A stretch of DNA of 31,132 nucleotides from Anaerorudis sp964444915 (GTDB taxonomy: Bacteria; Bacteroidota; Bacteroidia; Bacteroidales; Dysgonomonadaceae): contig CAYUIY010000015.1 in assembly GCA_964444915.1 (NCBI GenBank), forward strand, positions 1 through 31,132. The letters are read 5' to 3'. Shown here one piece after another: positions 1 through 8,349 of the stretch. Below the pieces are notes generated by a model. It was not told where the DNA came from. It searched no databases and was given only the letters and a program-made list of their open reading frames with translations. Each line of letters begins with the position of its first letter. Within the stretch, counting starts at the first letter, position 1. The position numbers were made by a program, and so were the translations under genes.

Positions 1-88
1 GGACACCCTTGCCCTTGGCTAATGGTTGGCGACTATAAACCTCCATAGTGGACTTACACCACCAAGTTATTTACCATGCACGGCACAC
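1..88 (-). mobile_element. 5' end of a group IIC intron (truncated by window edge)
   Basis: Read on the minus strand, position 88 begins GTGTGCCGTGCATGG. This is followed by GGTGTAAGTCCACTA and, at the window edge, CATTAGCC and GCAAGGGTGTCC. From memory these blocks match, in the same order and spacing, the domain I start of the Oceanobacillus iheyensis group IIC intron (GTGTGCCC-GCATGG, GGTGAGAGTCC, GTTAGCC, GCAAGGGTGTCC). The GTGYG start is the standard group II 5' splice boundary. Class C introns characteristically insert just after the hairpin of an intrinsic terminator, and such a hairpin lies at 91-126 immediately upstream on this strand. The rest of the ribozyme, any intron-encoded reverse transcriptase and the 3' boundary lie beyond position 1, so completeness and activity are unknown. 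Confidence 0.85.
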
Positions 89-90
89 AA

Positions 91-126
91 AAAGAGGGTG
101 CATCTCTACGTGATTTCACCCTCTTT
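91..126. terminator. Intrinsic terminator, bidirectional; target of the intron
   Basis: AAAGAGGGTG (91-100) pairs perfectly with CACCCTCTTT (117-126) around a 16-nt loop. On the minus strand the stem is followed by TTTTTG, so it can end the mannosidase transcript whose last gene stops at 257. On the plus strand CTCTTTTTATTTG follows, so it may also work in that direction. The 130 bases between it and the GH92 stop (127-256) hold nothing else I can support. Confidence 0.8.
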
Positions 127-256
127 TTATTTGTACTCCTATCTTCTATGGGAGACCCATTTCAACTATTCAACTATTTAATTATTGGATTCCCCGAGGC
201 TTATTCGTTATGTTGATGCAGCCTCCTTTTTATCTCGGATACATTTTATTTGGAAA

Positions 257-2554
257 CTACCTCTTTTCATTCGAAAAGGAATAAGGAAAATCAGCGGGAT
301 GAACGCCTCGTGCGCGATGGGGCTTGTCGGACATCGTCATTTCAATTTGCGCTCCCTTTGTCAGATCGTCATGAGTAAAATAATTTTTTGAATACGATTT
401 CCCATTCAGCTTGATATCTGCTATATAGCGTTTCGAAGCCTCATTATCTGCAGCATGAATGGTAATGACATTTCCATTCTCCAGCTTAATGTTTATTGTA
501 TTGAACAAAGGAGAACCAATGACATACTCGTTGCTTCCCGGACAAACGGGATAAAATCCCATCGCGGAAAATACATACCATGCAGAGGTTTGCCCGTTAT
601 CCTCATCACCGCAGTAGCCATCAGGAGCAGGCGTGTAAAGCCGATCCATCACTTCACGTACCCAATATTGAGCCTTCCAGGGCTCGCCGGCATAATTATA
701 CAGATAAATCATGTGTTGTATCGGCTGATTCCCGTGAGCATACTGACCCATGTTCATGACCTGCATTTCGCGAATTTCGTGAATCACACCCCCATAATAA
801 CTCGCATCGAAAACAGGCGGCATGATAAATACGGAATCCAGCATTGTCACGAACTCTTTTTGGCCACCCATCAAATCGATCAACCCTTGTGGATCGTGAA
901 AAACAGACCACGTATAATGCCAACTGTTGCCCTCGGTGAAAGCATCTCCCCACTTGAAGGGACTGAAAGGCGATTGAAATGTACCATCTTCATTTCTACC
1001 CCTCATGAGCTTGTATTCCGGAGAATAGAGATTGCGGTAGTTTTGGCACCGTTTGGCATAAAGATCGATTTCTTTTTGAGGACGATTCAATGCTTTGGCA
1101 AGTTGATAGATTGTCCAGTCGTCATACGCATACTCCAATGTGCGAGCAGCACTTTCGTTGATACCCACATCGTACGGCACATAGCCCAATCGGTTGTAGT
1201 ATTCGTAACCCAAACGTCCGGTCGAAGAAACCTTGGGGTGAACACTATTGGCACCATGCAACACTGCCTCGTAAAGCGTTTCGATATCGTATCCGCGAAG
1301 CCCTTTCAGATAAGCATCGGCAACCACCGAAGCCGAATTATTGCCCACCATGCATCCCCGATGACCCGGACTTGCCCATTCGGGCAAAAATCCACTTTCT
1401 TTGTATGTATTGGCCAATCCTTCCTGAATTTCCCTGTTTACCGAAGGATACACCAGATTCAACAAGGGAAACAACGCACGGAATGTATCCCAAAAACCGG
1501 TATCGGTATACATATAGCCGGGAAGTACTTGACCATTATATGGACTGTAATGGATAATTTTCCCCGTTGCGTCTTTTTCATAAAGTTTGCGCGGAAAAAG
1601 GGTGGAACGATACAGCGCCGAATAAAACGTACGTTTCTGATCAAGATTGCCGCCTTCTATCTCTATCTTGCCCAATACCTCGTTCCATGCTTTCCTCCCT
1701 TCCATCTTTACGGTTTCGAAATCTTTTCCCAATACTTCTTTCAAATTCTGCCAAGCTTGCTCGTAGCTGATAAACGAAGAAGCCACATGAGCCACCACTT
1801 TCTCGCCGCGTTTTTGGGTAGAAAAGCCAATAAAAGCCGCTGCATGATCAGCCTCACATTGAGTCGCATTTTCTTGAATTACTCCGTTTTTAACCGTGCT
1901 TTGATACACAAACGGTTTATCGAATACGATAACAAAATAATTTTTGAAATTATCGGGAACCCCACCACTATTGCGTGTAGTATAGCCTATCACGGCATTT
2001 TTTCCGGGCAAAATTTCCACAGCCGATCCCTTATCGAAAGCATCGATCAACACATATGCCTTGTCCGTTTCGGGAAACGTGAAACGAAAAATTGCCGCTC
2101 TATCGGAAGGGGTTATTTCTGTTGTGATATCGTAGTCGGCCAAATAAACACTGTAGTAATAGGGCTTCGCAATCTCGGCCTTATGCGAAAACCAACTGGC
2201 ACGTTTATCCTGATCAAACTCCGGTTTCCCGGTCATCGGCATAATGGAAAACTGGCCGTAATCGTTAATCCACGGACTAGGTTGATGAGTTTGCTTAAAA
2301 CCCCGGATTTTATCGGCATCGTATCGATATTGCCAGCCGTCTCCCATTTTACCCGTTTGGGGCGTCCAGAAGTTCATGCCCCAAGGGAGAGCAACGGCGG
2401 GATAGGTGTTACCGTTGGATAATTCGAATTTCGACTGGGTGCCTACCAAAATATTCACATAATCTACCGGCTCCAATTCCATTTGAGCCACTGCATTTCC
2501 GGCCATACTGCAACTCAAAACGAGTGTCAGAAAAAAACGAAATGTTCTCATCAT
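257..2554 (-). CDS. GH92 family alpha-mannosidase, secreted
   Basis: The 765-residue protein starts with a signal peptide (hydrophobic residues about 5-22, then AVAQ) and so is probably exported to the periplasm or cell surface. It has the full two-domain GH92 layout: an N-terminal beta-sandwich (about 27-290) and an (alpha/alpha)6 catalytic barrel. GH92 enzymes are Ca2+-dependent inverting exo-alpha-mannosidases. Catalytic signatures are EGNSWHYTW (541-549), HGNQPIQHMIYLYNYAG (607-623) and GDEDNGQTSAWY (649-660). E541 and D650/D652 keep the spacing of E533 and D642/D644 in Bacteroides Bt3990, recalled from memory, so the enzyme should be active. Linkage specificity (alpha-1,2, -1,3, -1,4 or -1,6) cannot be read from sequence. 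It is the second gene of an operon with the GH125 gene, 19 bases downstream of it. Start: ATG at 2554; a second ATG follows immediately at 2551. Confidence 0.95.
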   Translation of the reverse strand: MMRTFRFFLTLVLSCSMAGNAVAQMELEPVDYVNILVGTQSKFELSNGNTYPAVALPWGMNFWTPQTGKMGDGWQYRYDADKIRGFKQTHQPSPWINDYGQFSIMPMTGKPEFDQDKRASWFSHKAEIAKPYYYSVYLADYDITTEITPSDRAAIFRFTFPETDKAYVLIDAFDKGSAVEILPGKNAVIGYTTRNSGGVPDNFKNYFVIVFDKPFVYQSTVKNGVIQENATQCEADHAAAFIGFSTQKRGEKVVAHVASSFISYEQAWQNLKEVLGKDFETVKMEGRKAWNEVLGKIEIEGGNLDQKRTFYSALYRSTLFPRKLYEKDATGKIIHYSPYNGQVLPGYMYTDTGFWDTFRALFPLLNLVYPSVNREIQEGLANTYKESGFLPEWASPGHRGCMVGNNSASVVADAYLKGLRGYDIETLYEAVLHGANSVHPKVSSTGRLGYEYYNRLGYVPYDVGINESAARTLEYAYDDWTIYQLAKALNRPQKEIDLYAKRCQNYRNLYSPEYKLMRGRNEDGTFQSPFSPFKWGDAFTEGNSWHYTWSVFHDPQGLIDLMGGQKEFVTMLDSVFIMPPVFDASYYGGVIHEIREMQVMNMGQYAHGNQPIQHMIYLYNYAGEPWKAQYWVREVMDRLYTPAPDGYCGDEDNGQTSAWYVFSAMGFYPVCPGSNEYVIGSPLFNTINIKLENGNVITIHAADNEASKRYIADIKLNGKSYSKNYFTHDDLTKGAQIEMTMSDKPHRARGVHPADFPYSFSNEKR

Positions 2555-2573
2555 TACCTTATTCTATATTCTA

Positions 2574-4022
2574 TTAAAACGAATTCAACAAATTGATTTT
2601 CCCTTCTTTTTCCAGCTTCACAATCAATTCGCCAAACAGCGTATTTGCCCACGCAAACCAACTGCGCGTGAATTTGGAAGGATCATCTTTATGAAAAGAT
2701 TCGTGCATGAATCCGGTATCCGCATCCGTATTGCGAAGCATTTTAAGACAATAAGCGATTTCATTGTCATCGTTGCTGGTTTGTGCGCGCATAATGATGC
2801 TCATCGGCCAAATCATGTCGTATCCAATGTGAGGACCACCAATTCCTTCTGCTGCTTTCCCTTTGAAAAAATAGGGATTATTCTTGCTCAATACCAGTTT
2901 GCGTGTATTCTGATAAATGGGGTCATTTCTATCGATAGTGTTCAGATAAGGCATTCCTAAAAGGCTCGGCACGTTGGCATCGTCCATAAAATACGCATTC
3001 CCGAAACCATCCACCTCAAAAGCATAGACTTTCCCATAATGGGGATGTTCTACGATGGCATATTTTTTTATGGCTGTTTCTACCTCATCGGCCAAAGTGC
3101 AGCATTCTTCGGCAAAAGCATTATCGCGAGTTACTTTTCTCGAAATCTCTGCCAATTGACGCAACGATACAATGGCAAACATATTGGAAGGAACAAGAAA
3201 TCCGAATGTGGTCGCATCATCGGAAGGGCGGAATGCAGAAAATATGAGCCCCACAGGATTTACCGGATGTCCATAGCCGTCATTGGGTACCGTATCGAGC
3301 GCTCTGTCGGTTACACGCAAAAAACGGTAAGGTCCCAGACCGTCTTTACGTTGCTGCTCTTTAAATGTCTTTACAACCAAAGCCATTGCATTTTTCCAAT
3401 CGGCATCGAAAACCGATGCATCACCGGTCGTCTTCCAATAATTATATGCCAAGCGAATGGGATAACACAGTGAATCGATCTCCCACTTGCGTTCATGCAG
3501 CATGGGTTTCATATCGGTTTTATCGCTCATCCACTCCCCATCGGGTCTGGGTTCGAAATTGAATGCATTCGCATAAGGGTCGATCAAAATGCACTGCGTT
3601 TGCCGATTAATTACACCGGCTATCATCTCACGAAGATGGGCATCCTGTTTCGTTAACGGAAGATAAGGCCAAACCTGAGCCGAAGAATCGCGCAACCACA
3701 TGGCATCAATATCACCTGTAATCACAAATGTATCCGGTTTGCCGTTTCTTATGCCAAAATTCACCGTAGTATCCAACGTATTCGGGAAACAGTTTTCGAA
3801 CATCCATCGCAATTTGGGATCGTTGATTTTCGATTTTACTCTCGTAATCGTTTGTTCCACTGCATCGGATGTAAATTTACGATTCTGTGGATCCGGACGT
3901 TTCGAAGTATACACTCGTTGCTGAGAGGTTTCGAATAAAGAAGAGGTTGCCCACGATGGTTTTACTGCTAAAGCGGCGAGTCCCATACCACTTTTCTTAA
4001 TGAAATTTCTGCGTGTTGTCAT
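2574..4022 (-). CDS. GH125 exo-alpha-1,6-mannosidase
   Basis: The 482-residue protein belongs to the former DUF1237 family, now GH125: metal-independent inverting exo-alpha-1,6-mannosidases acting on N-glycan mannose. Residues 3-10 (TRRNFIKK) followed by a hydrophobic stretch to about residue 25 resemble a twin-arginine export signal, so it may leave the cytoplasm folded. Family blocks include TGDIDAMWLRDSSAQVWPY (102-120), FRPSDDATTFGFLVPSNMFA (264-283) and MHESF (439-443). E441 is the probable catalytic base and D268 or D269 the probable acid; their spacing agrees with the roughly 173 residues between the two catalytic residues of characterised clostridial and streptococcal enzymes. It is the first gene of the minus-strand operon, and GH92 follows after 19 bases. 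The pairing of GH125 with GH92 suggests processing of branched mannose from host or fungal N-glycans (inference). Confidence 0.93.
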   Translation of the reverse strand: MTTRRNFIKKSGMGLAALAVKPSWATSSLFETSQQRVYTSKRPDPQNRKFTSDAVEQTITRVKSKINDPKLRWMFENCFPNTLDTTVNFGIRNGKPDTFVITGDIDAMWLRDSSAQVWPYLPLTKQDAHLREMIAGVINRQTQCILIDPYANAFNFEPRPDGEWMSDKTDMKPMLHERKWEIDSLCYPIRLAYNYWKTTGDASVFDADWKNAMALVVKTFKEQQRKDGLGPYRFLRVTDRALDTVPNDGYGHPVNPVGLIFSAFRPSDDATTFGFLVPSNMFAIVSLRQLAEISRKVTRDNAFAEECCTLADEVETAIKKYAIVEHPHYGKVYAFEVDGFGNAYFMDDANVPSLLGMPYLNTIDRNDPIYQNTRKLVLSKNNPYFFKGKAAEGIGGPHIGYDMIWPMSIIMRAQTSNDDNEIAYCLKMLRNTDADTGFMHESFHKDDPSKFTRSWFAWANTLFGELIVKLEKEGKINLLNSF

Positions 4023-4153
4023 ATATTTTTTAAATTATCGATTAAGATGGATAAATTTGCCACTAAGATACAAAAATCCACTTTCCAAGAGAAAATAAAA
4101 CAAGAGACCTAACAAATAAAGATTTTTTTCTGTAATTTCTCTGAATTTTTTCT

Positions 4154-4181
4154 TTTGTCGAGAGAAAAAAGTATACCTTTG
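4154..4181 (+). promoter_or_regulatory. Probable nqr operon promoter in the divergent 4023-4288 gap
   Basis: TACCTTTG at 4174-4181 matches the Bacteroidetes -7 element TAnnTTTG exactly. A TTTG at 4154-4157 lies 16 nt upstream, a little shorter than the usual 19-21, so a degenerate T-rich -33 just upstream (4147-4151) is an alternative. Transcription would start about 100 nt before nqrA. The 266-base gap must also carry the GH125 promoter on the other strand, but I found no convincing TAnnTTTG there (best candidate TATCTTAG). No leader peptide or riboswitch was recognised in the gap. Confidence 0.55.
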
Positions 4182-4288
4182 CACTTTAATCAGTAAATTT
4201 ATTGACACAAAAAAGCTTCGTTTATAATAAATTGATTGATTGGTAATAGGTTAATCAAAAAATAATAGGGTTATTTATTTTTTAATAT

Positions 4289-5647
4289 ATGGCTGATCGA
4301 ATAATAATTAAGAAAGGCTTACAAATTCCTTTGTTGGGTGAACCCGATGAAGTGTTTCGTGGTACGGTCACGAGTGAATTTGTAAAAGTCTGTCCTGAAG
4401 ATTTTCACGGCATCACTCCCAAAGTAGCCGTAAAAGTGAATGATCGGGTAAAAGCAGGGTCCGCCTTGTTTTATGAGAAACGACATCCTGATATGTTGTT
4501 TGCTTCACCCGTAAGCGGAGTGGTTACTGCCATTGAACGAGGAGAAAAACGCAGGATTCTCAATTTCACCGTACAAGCCGATAAGGAAATTCAGTACGAG
4601 GATTTCGGAAAGAAAAATGTTGCTTCTTTATCACCGGAAGAAGTAAAAAAATCGATTCTGGATGCCGGCATCTGGTTCTTGATCAAGCAACGTCCGTATG
4701 ATGTTATCGCTAATCCGGACAAAGCTCCGCGCGATATTTTCGTAACGGGTTTTGACACGGCCCCGCTCGCTCCTTCTTACGATCTCCTACTTGAAGGACA
4801 AGAAGCGGATCTTCAAACCGGCCTGAATGCATTAACCAAACTTACGACAGGAAAGGTATATCTTTCCATCAGTCCGAAAACAACAAACAAAGGCCTGCGT
4901 GATGCAAAAAACGTTATCATTACCGAGTTTGAGGGACCCCACCCTGCCGGAAACGTGGGCGTACATATCAATCACCTCGCGCCGGTCAACCGAGGTGAAA
5001 CGGTTTGGACGTTAAATGCATTGGACGTAGCAATAATCGGTAGACTTTTTAATAAAGGTGTGGTAGATTTAACCCGAATTGTTGCTCTTACCGGTTCCGA
5101 AGTAAAACAAACAGGATATTATAAAATGCTCATTGGTACGGAATTGAAGTCCATTTTTCAAAACAACGTTACCGAAGGGATTACTTTGCGCTACATTAGC
5201 GGTAACCCTCTTACGGGTACAAAAATTGAAGAAAACGGCGTGTTAAGGGCATATCATTCGCAAATCACGGTTATTCCCGAAGGGATAGAAGTAATTGAAC
5301 CACTCGGATGGGCATCGTTATCACCCAACCGTTACAGTGCAAGTTGTACTTATCCTCAACTCAAAAGGAATCCCCATAAAAAATATCGACTGGATGCACG
5401 CATCAAGGGAGGCCAACGTGCCATTATCATGTCGAACGAATACGACAGAGTATTCCCGATGGATATTTTTCCCGAACAGTTGATTAAAGCCACCATCGCA
5501 TTCAATATCGAGAAAATGGAAAATTTGGGTATTTACGAAGTTGCTCCTGAAGATTTTGCGCTGTGCGAATTTGTGGACACATCAAAACTGGAACTTCAAA
5601 AAATCGTCCGTACAGGACTCGATATGCTTCGTAAAGAAATGGAATGA
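4289..5647 (+). CDS. nqrA: Na+-translocating NADH:quinone reductase subunit A
   Basis: The 452-residue protein matches NqrA (446 residues in Vibrio cholerae). NqrA is the peripheral cytoplasmic subunit of the Na+-pumping NADH:ubiquinone/menaquinone oxidoreductase, has no transmembrane helix and contributes to quinone interaction. It opens with a lipoyl/RnfC-like N-terminal region: KGLQIPLLGEP near residues 9-19, and FASPVSGVVTAIERGEKR near residues 71-88. The later FRGTVTSEF and NHLAPVNRGETVWTLNALDV segments are also NqrA-like. It is the first of six genes in the canonical nqrABCDEF order, with a 38-base gap to nqrB. Start: ATG at 4289. In fermentative Bacteroidales this complex links NADH oxidation, through menaquinone, to fumarate reduction and a sodium gradient (family knowledge). 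Confidence 0.96.
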   Translation: MADRIIIKKGLQIPLLGEPDEVFRGTVTSEFVKVCPEDFHGITPKVAVKVNDRVKAGSALFYEKRHPDMLFASPVSGVVTAIERGEKRRILNFTVQADKEIQYEDFGKKNVASLSPEEVKKSILDAGIWFLIKQRPYDVIANPDKAPRDIFVTGFDTAPLAPSYDLLLEGQEADLQTGLNALTKLTTGKVYLSISPKTTNKGLRDAKNVIITEFEGPHPAGNVGVHINHLAPVNRGETVWTLNALDVAIIGRLFNKGVVDLTRIVALTGSEVKQTGYYKMLIGTELKSIFQNNVTEGITLRYISGNPLTGTKIEENGVLRAYHSQITVIPEGIEVIEPLGWASLSPNRYSASCTYPQLKRNPHKKYRLDARIKGGQRAIIMSNEYDRVFPMDIFPEQLIKATIAFNIEKMENLGIYEVAPEDFALCEFVDTSKLELQKIVRTGLDMLRKEME

Positions 5648-5685
5648 TGATGATATAAATGTGTAACATCTAAAAATACAATACA

Positions 5686-6930
5686 TTGAAAGCATTAAAA
5701 AATTATTTCGATAAAATAAGGCCCCTTTTCGAAGAAGGTGGGAAATACCATTGGCTACATTCCGTGTTCGATGGTTTTGAAACTTTTCTTTTTGTACCCA
5801 ATACCACTTCGAAATCGGGTGTACATATTCACGATTCACGCGACTCAAAACGAACAATGATCATTGTAGTAGTCGCACTGATACCTGCATTGCTTTTCGG
5901 CATGTACAACGTAGGACTTCAGCATTACATGGCCATCGGACAAGAAGTGGGTTTTTGGACCCGTTTCTTTTACGGATTCCTGGCCGTACTGCCCCAAATA
6001 GTGGTTTCCTATGTGGTAGGATTGGGTATTGAATTTACGGCAGCTCAAATGAAAGGCGAAGAAATTGCCGAAGGATTTCTGGTCACAGGACTTCTTATAC
6101 CCATGATTTTGCCTGTCGATACCCCTCTATGGATGATTGCTGTAGCAACCGCTTTTGCCGTTATTTTTGCAAAAGAGGTGTTTGGAGGTACAGGTTACAA
6201 CATCTTTAACGTTGCACTAATTGCACGTGCATTTCTGTTTTTTGCCTACCCTTCCATGATGTCGGGAGATCGGGTTTTTGTACGTACCGGCAGCGCTCTG
6301 GGAATGGGTCGTCCTGAAATGGTGAATGGAATTGCCCAAACCGTAGACGGTTTTTCGGGAGCCACGCCATTAGGGCAATTGGCTATTACCGACGCTCCTC
6401 ACTTTGCTTCATTTGGATTTACCGGAGTAACAGGACAACCGCTTACGCTGAGCGATATGTTCTGGGGGTTCATTCCGGGATCGGTAGGCGAAGTATCTAC
6501 TTTCGCTATTTTGTTGGGCGCAATTCTGCTCATTTCCACCGGAGTTGGGAGTTGGAAAACCATGCTTTCCGTGTTTCTCGGCGGATTGTTTACAATTTCC
6601 ATCGTTAATTTGTTTGCCGCCAATCCGATTATGGAAATGCCCGCCCACTATCATTTTCTGCTGGGTGGATTTGCTTTTGGTGCCGTATTCATGGCCACCG
6701 ATCCGGTCACTTCGGCAAGAACGGAAAAAGGAAAGTGGATACATGGCTTTTTAATCGGACTGCTTGCAATAACCATTCGGATTTTCAATCCGGGATATCC
6801 TGAAGGAATGATGCTGGCCATACTGTTGATGAATGCTTTTGCTCCGCTGATTGATTTTTACGTGGTTGATGCCAATATCAAACGTCGTTTAAAGAGAGTC
6901 GAAGCTAAAAAAGAAGGAAATAAAAAATAA
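5686..6930 (+). CDS. nqrB: Na+-translocating NADH:quinone reductase subunit B
   Basis: The 414-residue polytopic membrane protein matches NqrB (about 415 residues in Vibrio). It carries a covalent FMN on Thr and a riboflavin, and forms part of the sodium channel. DGFSGATPL (221-229) contains the flavinylation motif; T227 is the expected attachment residue. Several hydrophobic helices run from about residue 57 to 395. Only a TTG start (5686) is available at the expected place: the encoded MKALKNYFDKIRPLFEEGGK is the standard NqrB N-terminus, and no in-frame ATG lies upstream before the nqrA stop. An ATG-based gene finder would probably cut the protein short at Met60 or later. Four bases separate its stop from nqrC. 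Confidence 0.96.
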   Translation: MKALKNYFDKIRPLFEEGGKYHWLHSVFDGFETFLFVPNTTSKSGVHIHDSRDSKRTMIIVVVALIPALLFGMYNVGLQHYMAIGQEVGFWTRFFYGFLAVLPQIVVSYVVGLGIEFTAAQMKGEEIAEGFLVTGLLIPMILPVDTPLWMIAVATAFAVIFAKEVFGGTGYNIFNVALIARAFLFFAYPSMMSGDRVFVRTGSALGMGRPEMVNGIAQTVDGFSGATPLGQLAITDAPHFASFGFTGVTGQPLTLSDMFWGFIPGSVGEVSTFAILLGAILLISTGVGSWKTMLSVFLGGLFTISIVNLFAANPIMEMPAHYHFLLGGFAFGAVFMATDPVTSARTEKGKWIHGFLIGLLAITIRIFNPGYPEGMMLAILLMNAFAPLIDFYVVDANIKRRLKRVEAKKEGNKK

Positions 6931-6934
6931 AATT

Positions 6935-7660
6935 ATGAATACTGAAAACAACGGTTATACGATTCTGTATGCATCAATAATGGTGATCATAGTTGCCATC
7001 GGCTTAGCCTTTACCCATCAAGCACTAAGCGAAAAACAAACAAAAAATGTCGAAATCGACAAAATGCAACAGATTCTCCGAGCACTGCGCATCGATGCTA
7101 AGCCCAATGAAGCTGAAGCAAAATATAACGAATTAATTAAAAATGCCTACCTAATTCATCCGGATGGATCAAAAATAGAAGGTAGCGAAGGCACAAAAAC
7201 AACCGACCCGGCTTTTACTACAGATATTGCAAAAGATAAAAGCAAAGGGCTGCCGGTTTTTGAAGCCGAAATAGACGGGATTAAAAAATACGTTATCCCG
7301 ATGGCGGGCAAAGGATTGTGGGGACCCATCTGGGGGTACATTGCCATCGATGAAGATGGAAGCACGGTATATGGTGTGGATTTCAGTCATGCCGGTGAAA
7401 CACCGGGGTTGGGTGCCGAAATCGTAAATCCAACTTTTAGAAAACAGTTTGAAGGAAAAGAACTGATAAAAGATGGAGAATTCAAATCGATTGCGGTAGT
7501 AAAAGCCGGACAAGCGGTCGAAGGGCAAGATTACGTTGATGGAATTTCAGGAGGTACCATCACCAGTAAAGGTGTAAACGCAATGCTTTTGAATAGCATT
7601 GGGGAATACAAAAACTTTTTACTCAAGTTGAATGCTGCTCACCAAAGTGAGAGCAAATAA
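6935..7660 (+). CDS. nqrC: Na+-translocating NADH:quinone reductase subunit C
   Basis: The 241-residue protein has one N-terminal transmembrane helix (about 8-28) and a periplasmic FMN-binding domain, as in NqrC. GLWGPIWGYIAI and HAGETPGLGAEI are typical family blocks. The flavin attachment motif is DGISGGTITS, with T208 as the expected FMN-bearing residue. The Vibrio protein has SGAT here, so the Ala before the Thr is Gly in this copy. The flavin transferase ApbE needed to load the FMN is not encoded in the window. It starts 4 bases after nqrB and ends 21 bases before nqrD. Confidence 0.95.
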   Translation: MNTENNGYTILYASIMVIIVAIGLAFTHQALSEKQTKNVEIDKMQQILRALRIDAKPNEAEAKYNELIKNAYLIHPDGSKIEGSEGTKTTDPAFTTDIAKDKSKGLPVFEAEIDGIKKYVIPMAGKGLWGPIWGYIAIDEDGSTVYGVDFSHAGETPGLGAEIVNPTFRKQFEGKELIKDGEFKSIAVVKAGQAVEGQDYVDGISGGTITSKGVNAMLLNSIGEYKNFLLKLNAAHQSESK

Positions 7661-7681
7661 CAATTAAAACAGGAAGAAAAA

Positions 7682-8314
7682 ATGGCATTATCAAGCAAAA
7701 CAAAAGCGGTACTATTGGGTCCGCTAAATAAAAATAACCCCATTATTGTTCAAGTATTGGGTATCTGTTCGGCATTGGCCGTCACATCCAAGCTTGAACC
7801 GGCAATCGTAATGGCTATCGCCGTAACCATTGTGACGGCTTTTGGAAACATGATCATCTCCCTCTTGCGTAAAACCATTCCGAACCGTATTCGCATTATC
7901 GTACAACTGGTGGTTGTGGCTTCGTTGGTAACCATCGTCAGCGAAGTACTAAAAGCATATGCTTACGATGTCAATAAACAATTATCGGTTTTTGTGGGAT
8001 TAATCGTCACTAACTGCATTCTGATGGGGCGTCTCGAAGCATTTGCCTTGGGTAACGGACCGTGGGCTTCGTTTCTCGACGGTATCGGAAACGGACTGGG
8101 CTACGGCTGGATTTTGGTAGTATTGGGATTTTTCAGAGAATTACTCGGTTCGGGAACCCTAATGGGATATAGAGTAATTCCTCAATCGCTTTACGATGCC
8201 GGTTATTTGGATAACGGATTAATGATTCTTCCGCCTATGGCATTGCTGCTTATTGCCTGCATTATCTGGATACATCGCGCTAAAAACAAAGACTTGCAGG
8301 AAACAACAAATTAA
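7682..8314 (+). CDS. nqrD: Na+-translocating NADH:quinone reductase subunit D
   Basis: The 210-residue integral membrane protein has the same length as Vibrio NqrD and about six hydrophobic helices. NqrD and NqrE are paralogous, inverted-topology subunits that together hold an intramembrane iron-sulfur centre through two Cys each. Both NqrD cysteines are present: C29 (in VLGICSALAV) and C112 (in IVTNCILMGRLEAFA), at the Vibrio positions. GNGPWASFLDGIGNGLGYGW near residues 123-142 is a family signature also shared with the Rnf subunit RnfE. NqrD rather than RnfE is called because the neighbours are nqrABC and nqrEF. Confidence 0.95.
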   Translation: MALSSKTKAVLLGPLNKNNPIIVQVLGICSALAVTSKLEPAIVMAIAVTIVTAFGNMIISLLRKTIPNRIRIIVQLVVVASLVTIVSEVLKAYAYDVNKQLSVFVGLIVTNCILMGRLEAFALGNGPWASFLDGIGNGLGYGWILVVLGFFRELLGSGTLMGYRVIPQSLYDAGYLDNGLMILPPMALLLIACIIWIHRAKNKDLQETTN

Positions 8315-8349
8315 TAAATTGCTAACACAACAAAAGTCAATATATCAAT

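Noticed and set aside
455..2422. 655-codon open frame on the plus strand opposite the GH92 gene
   Set aside because: It is a shadow of the GH92 reading frame: the translation is rich in His, Ile and Arg with no recognisable domain, while the minus-strand protein has all GH92 catalytic motifs.
4182..4288. A leader peptide or riboswitch before nqrA
   Set aside because: The AT-rich leader has no open frame with biased codons, no stable hairpin and no motif I recognise.
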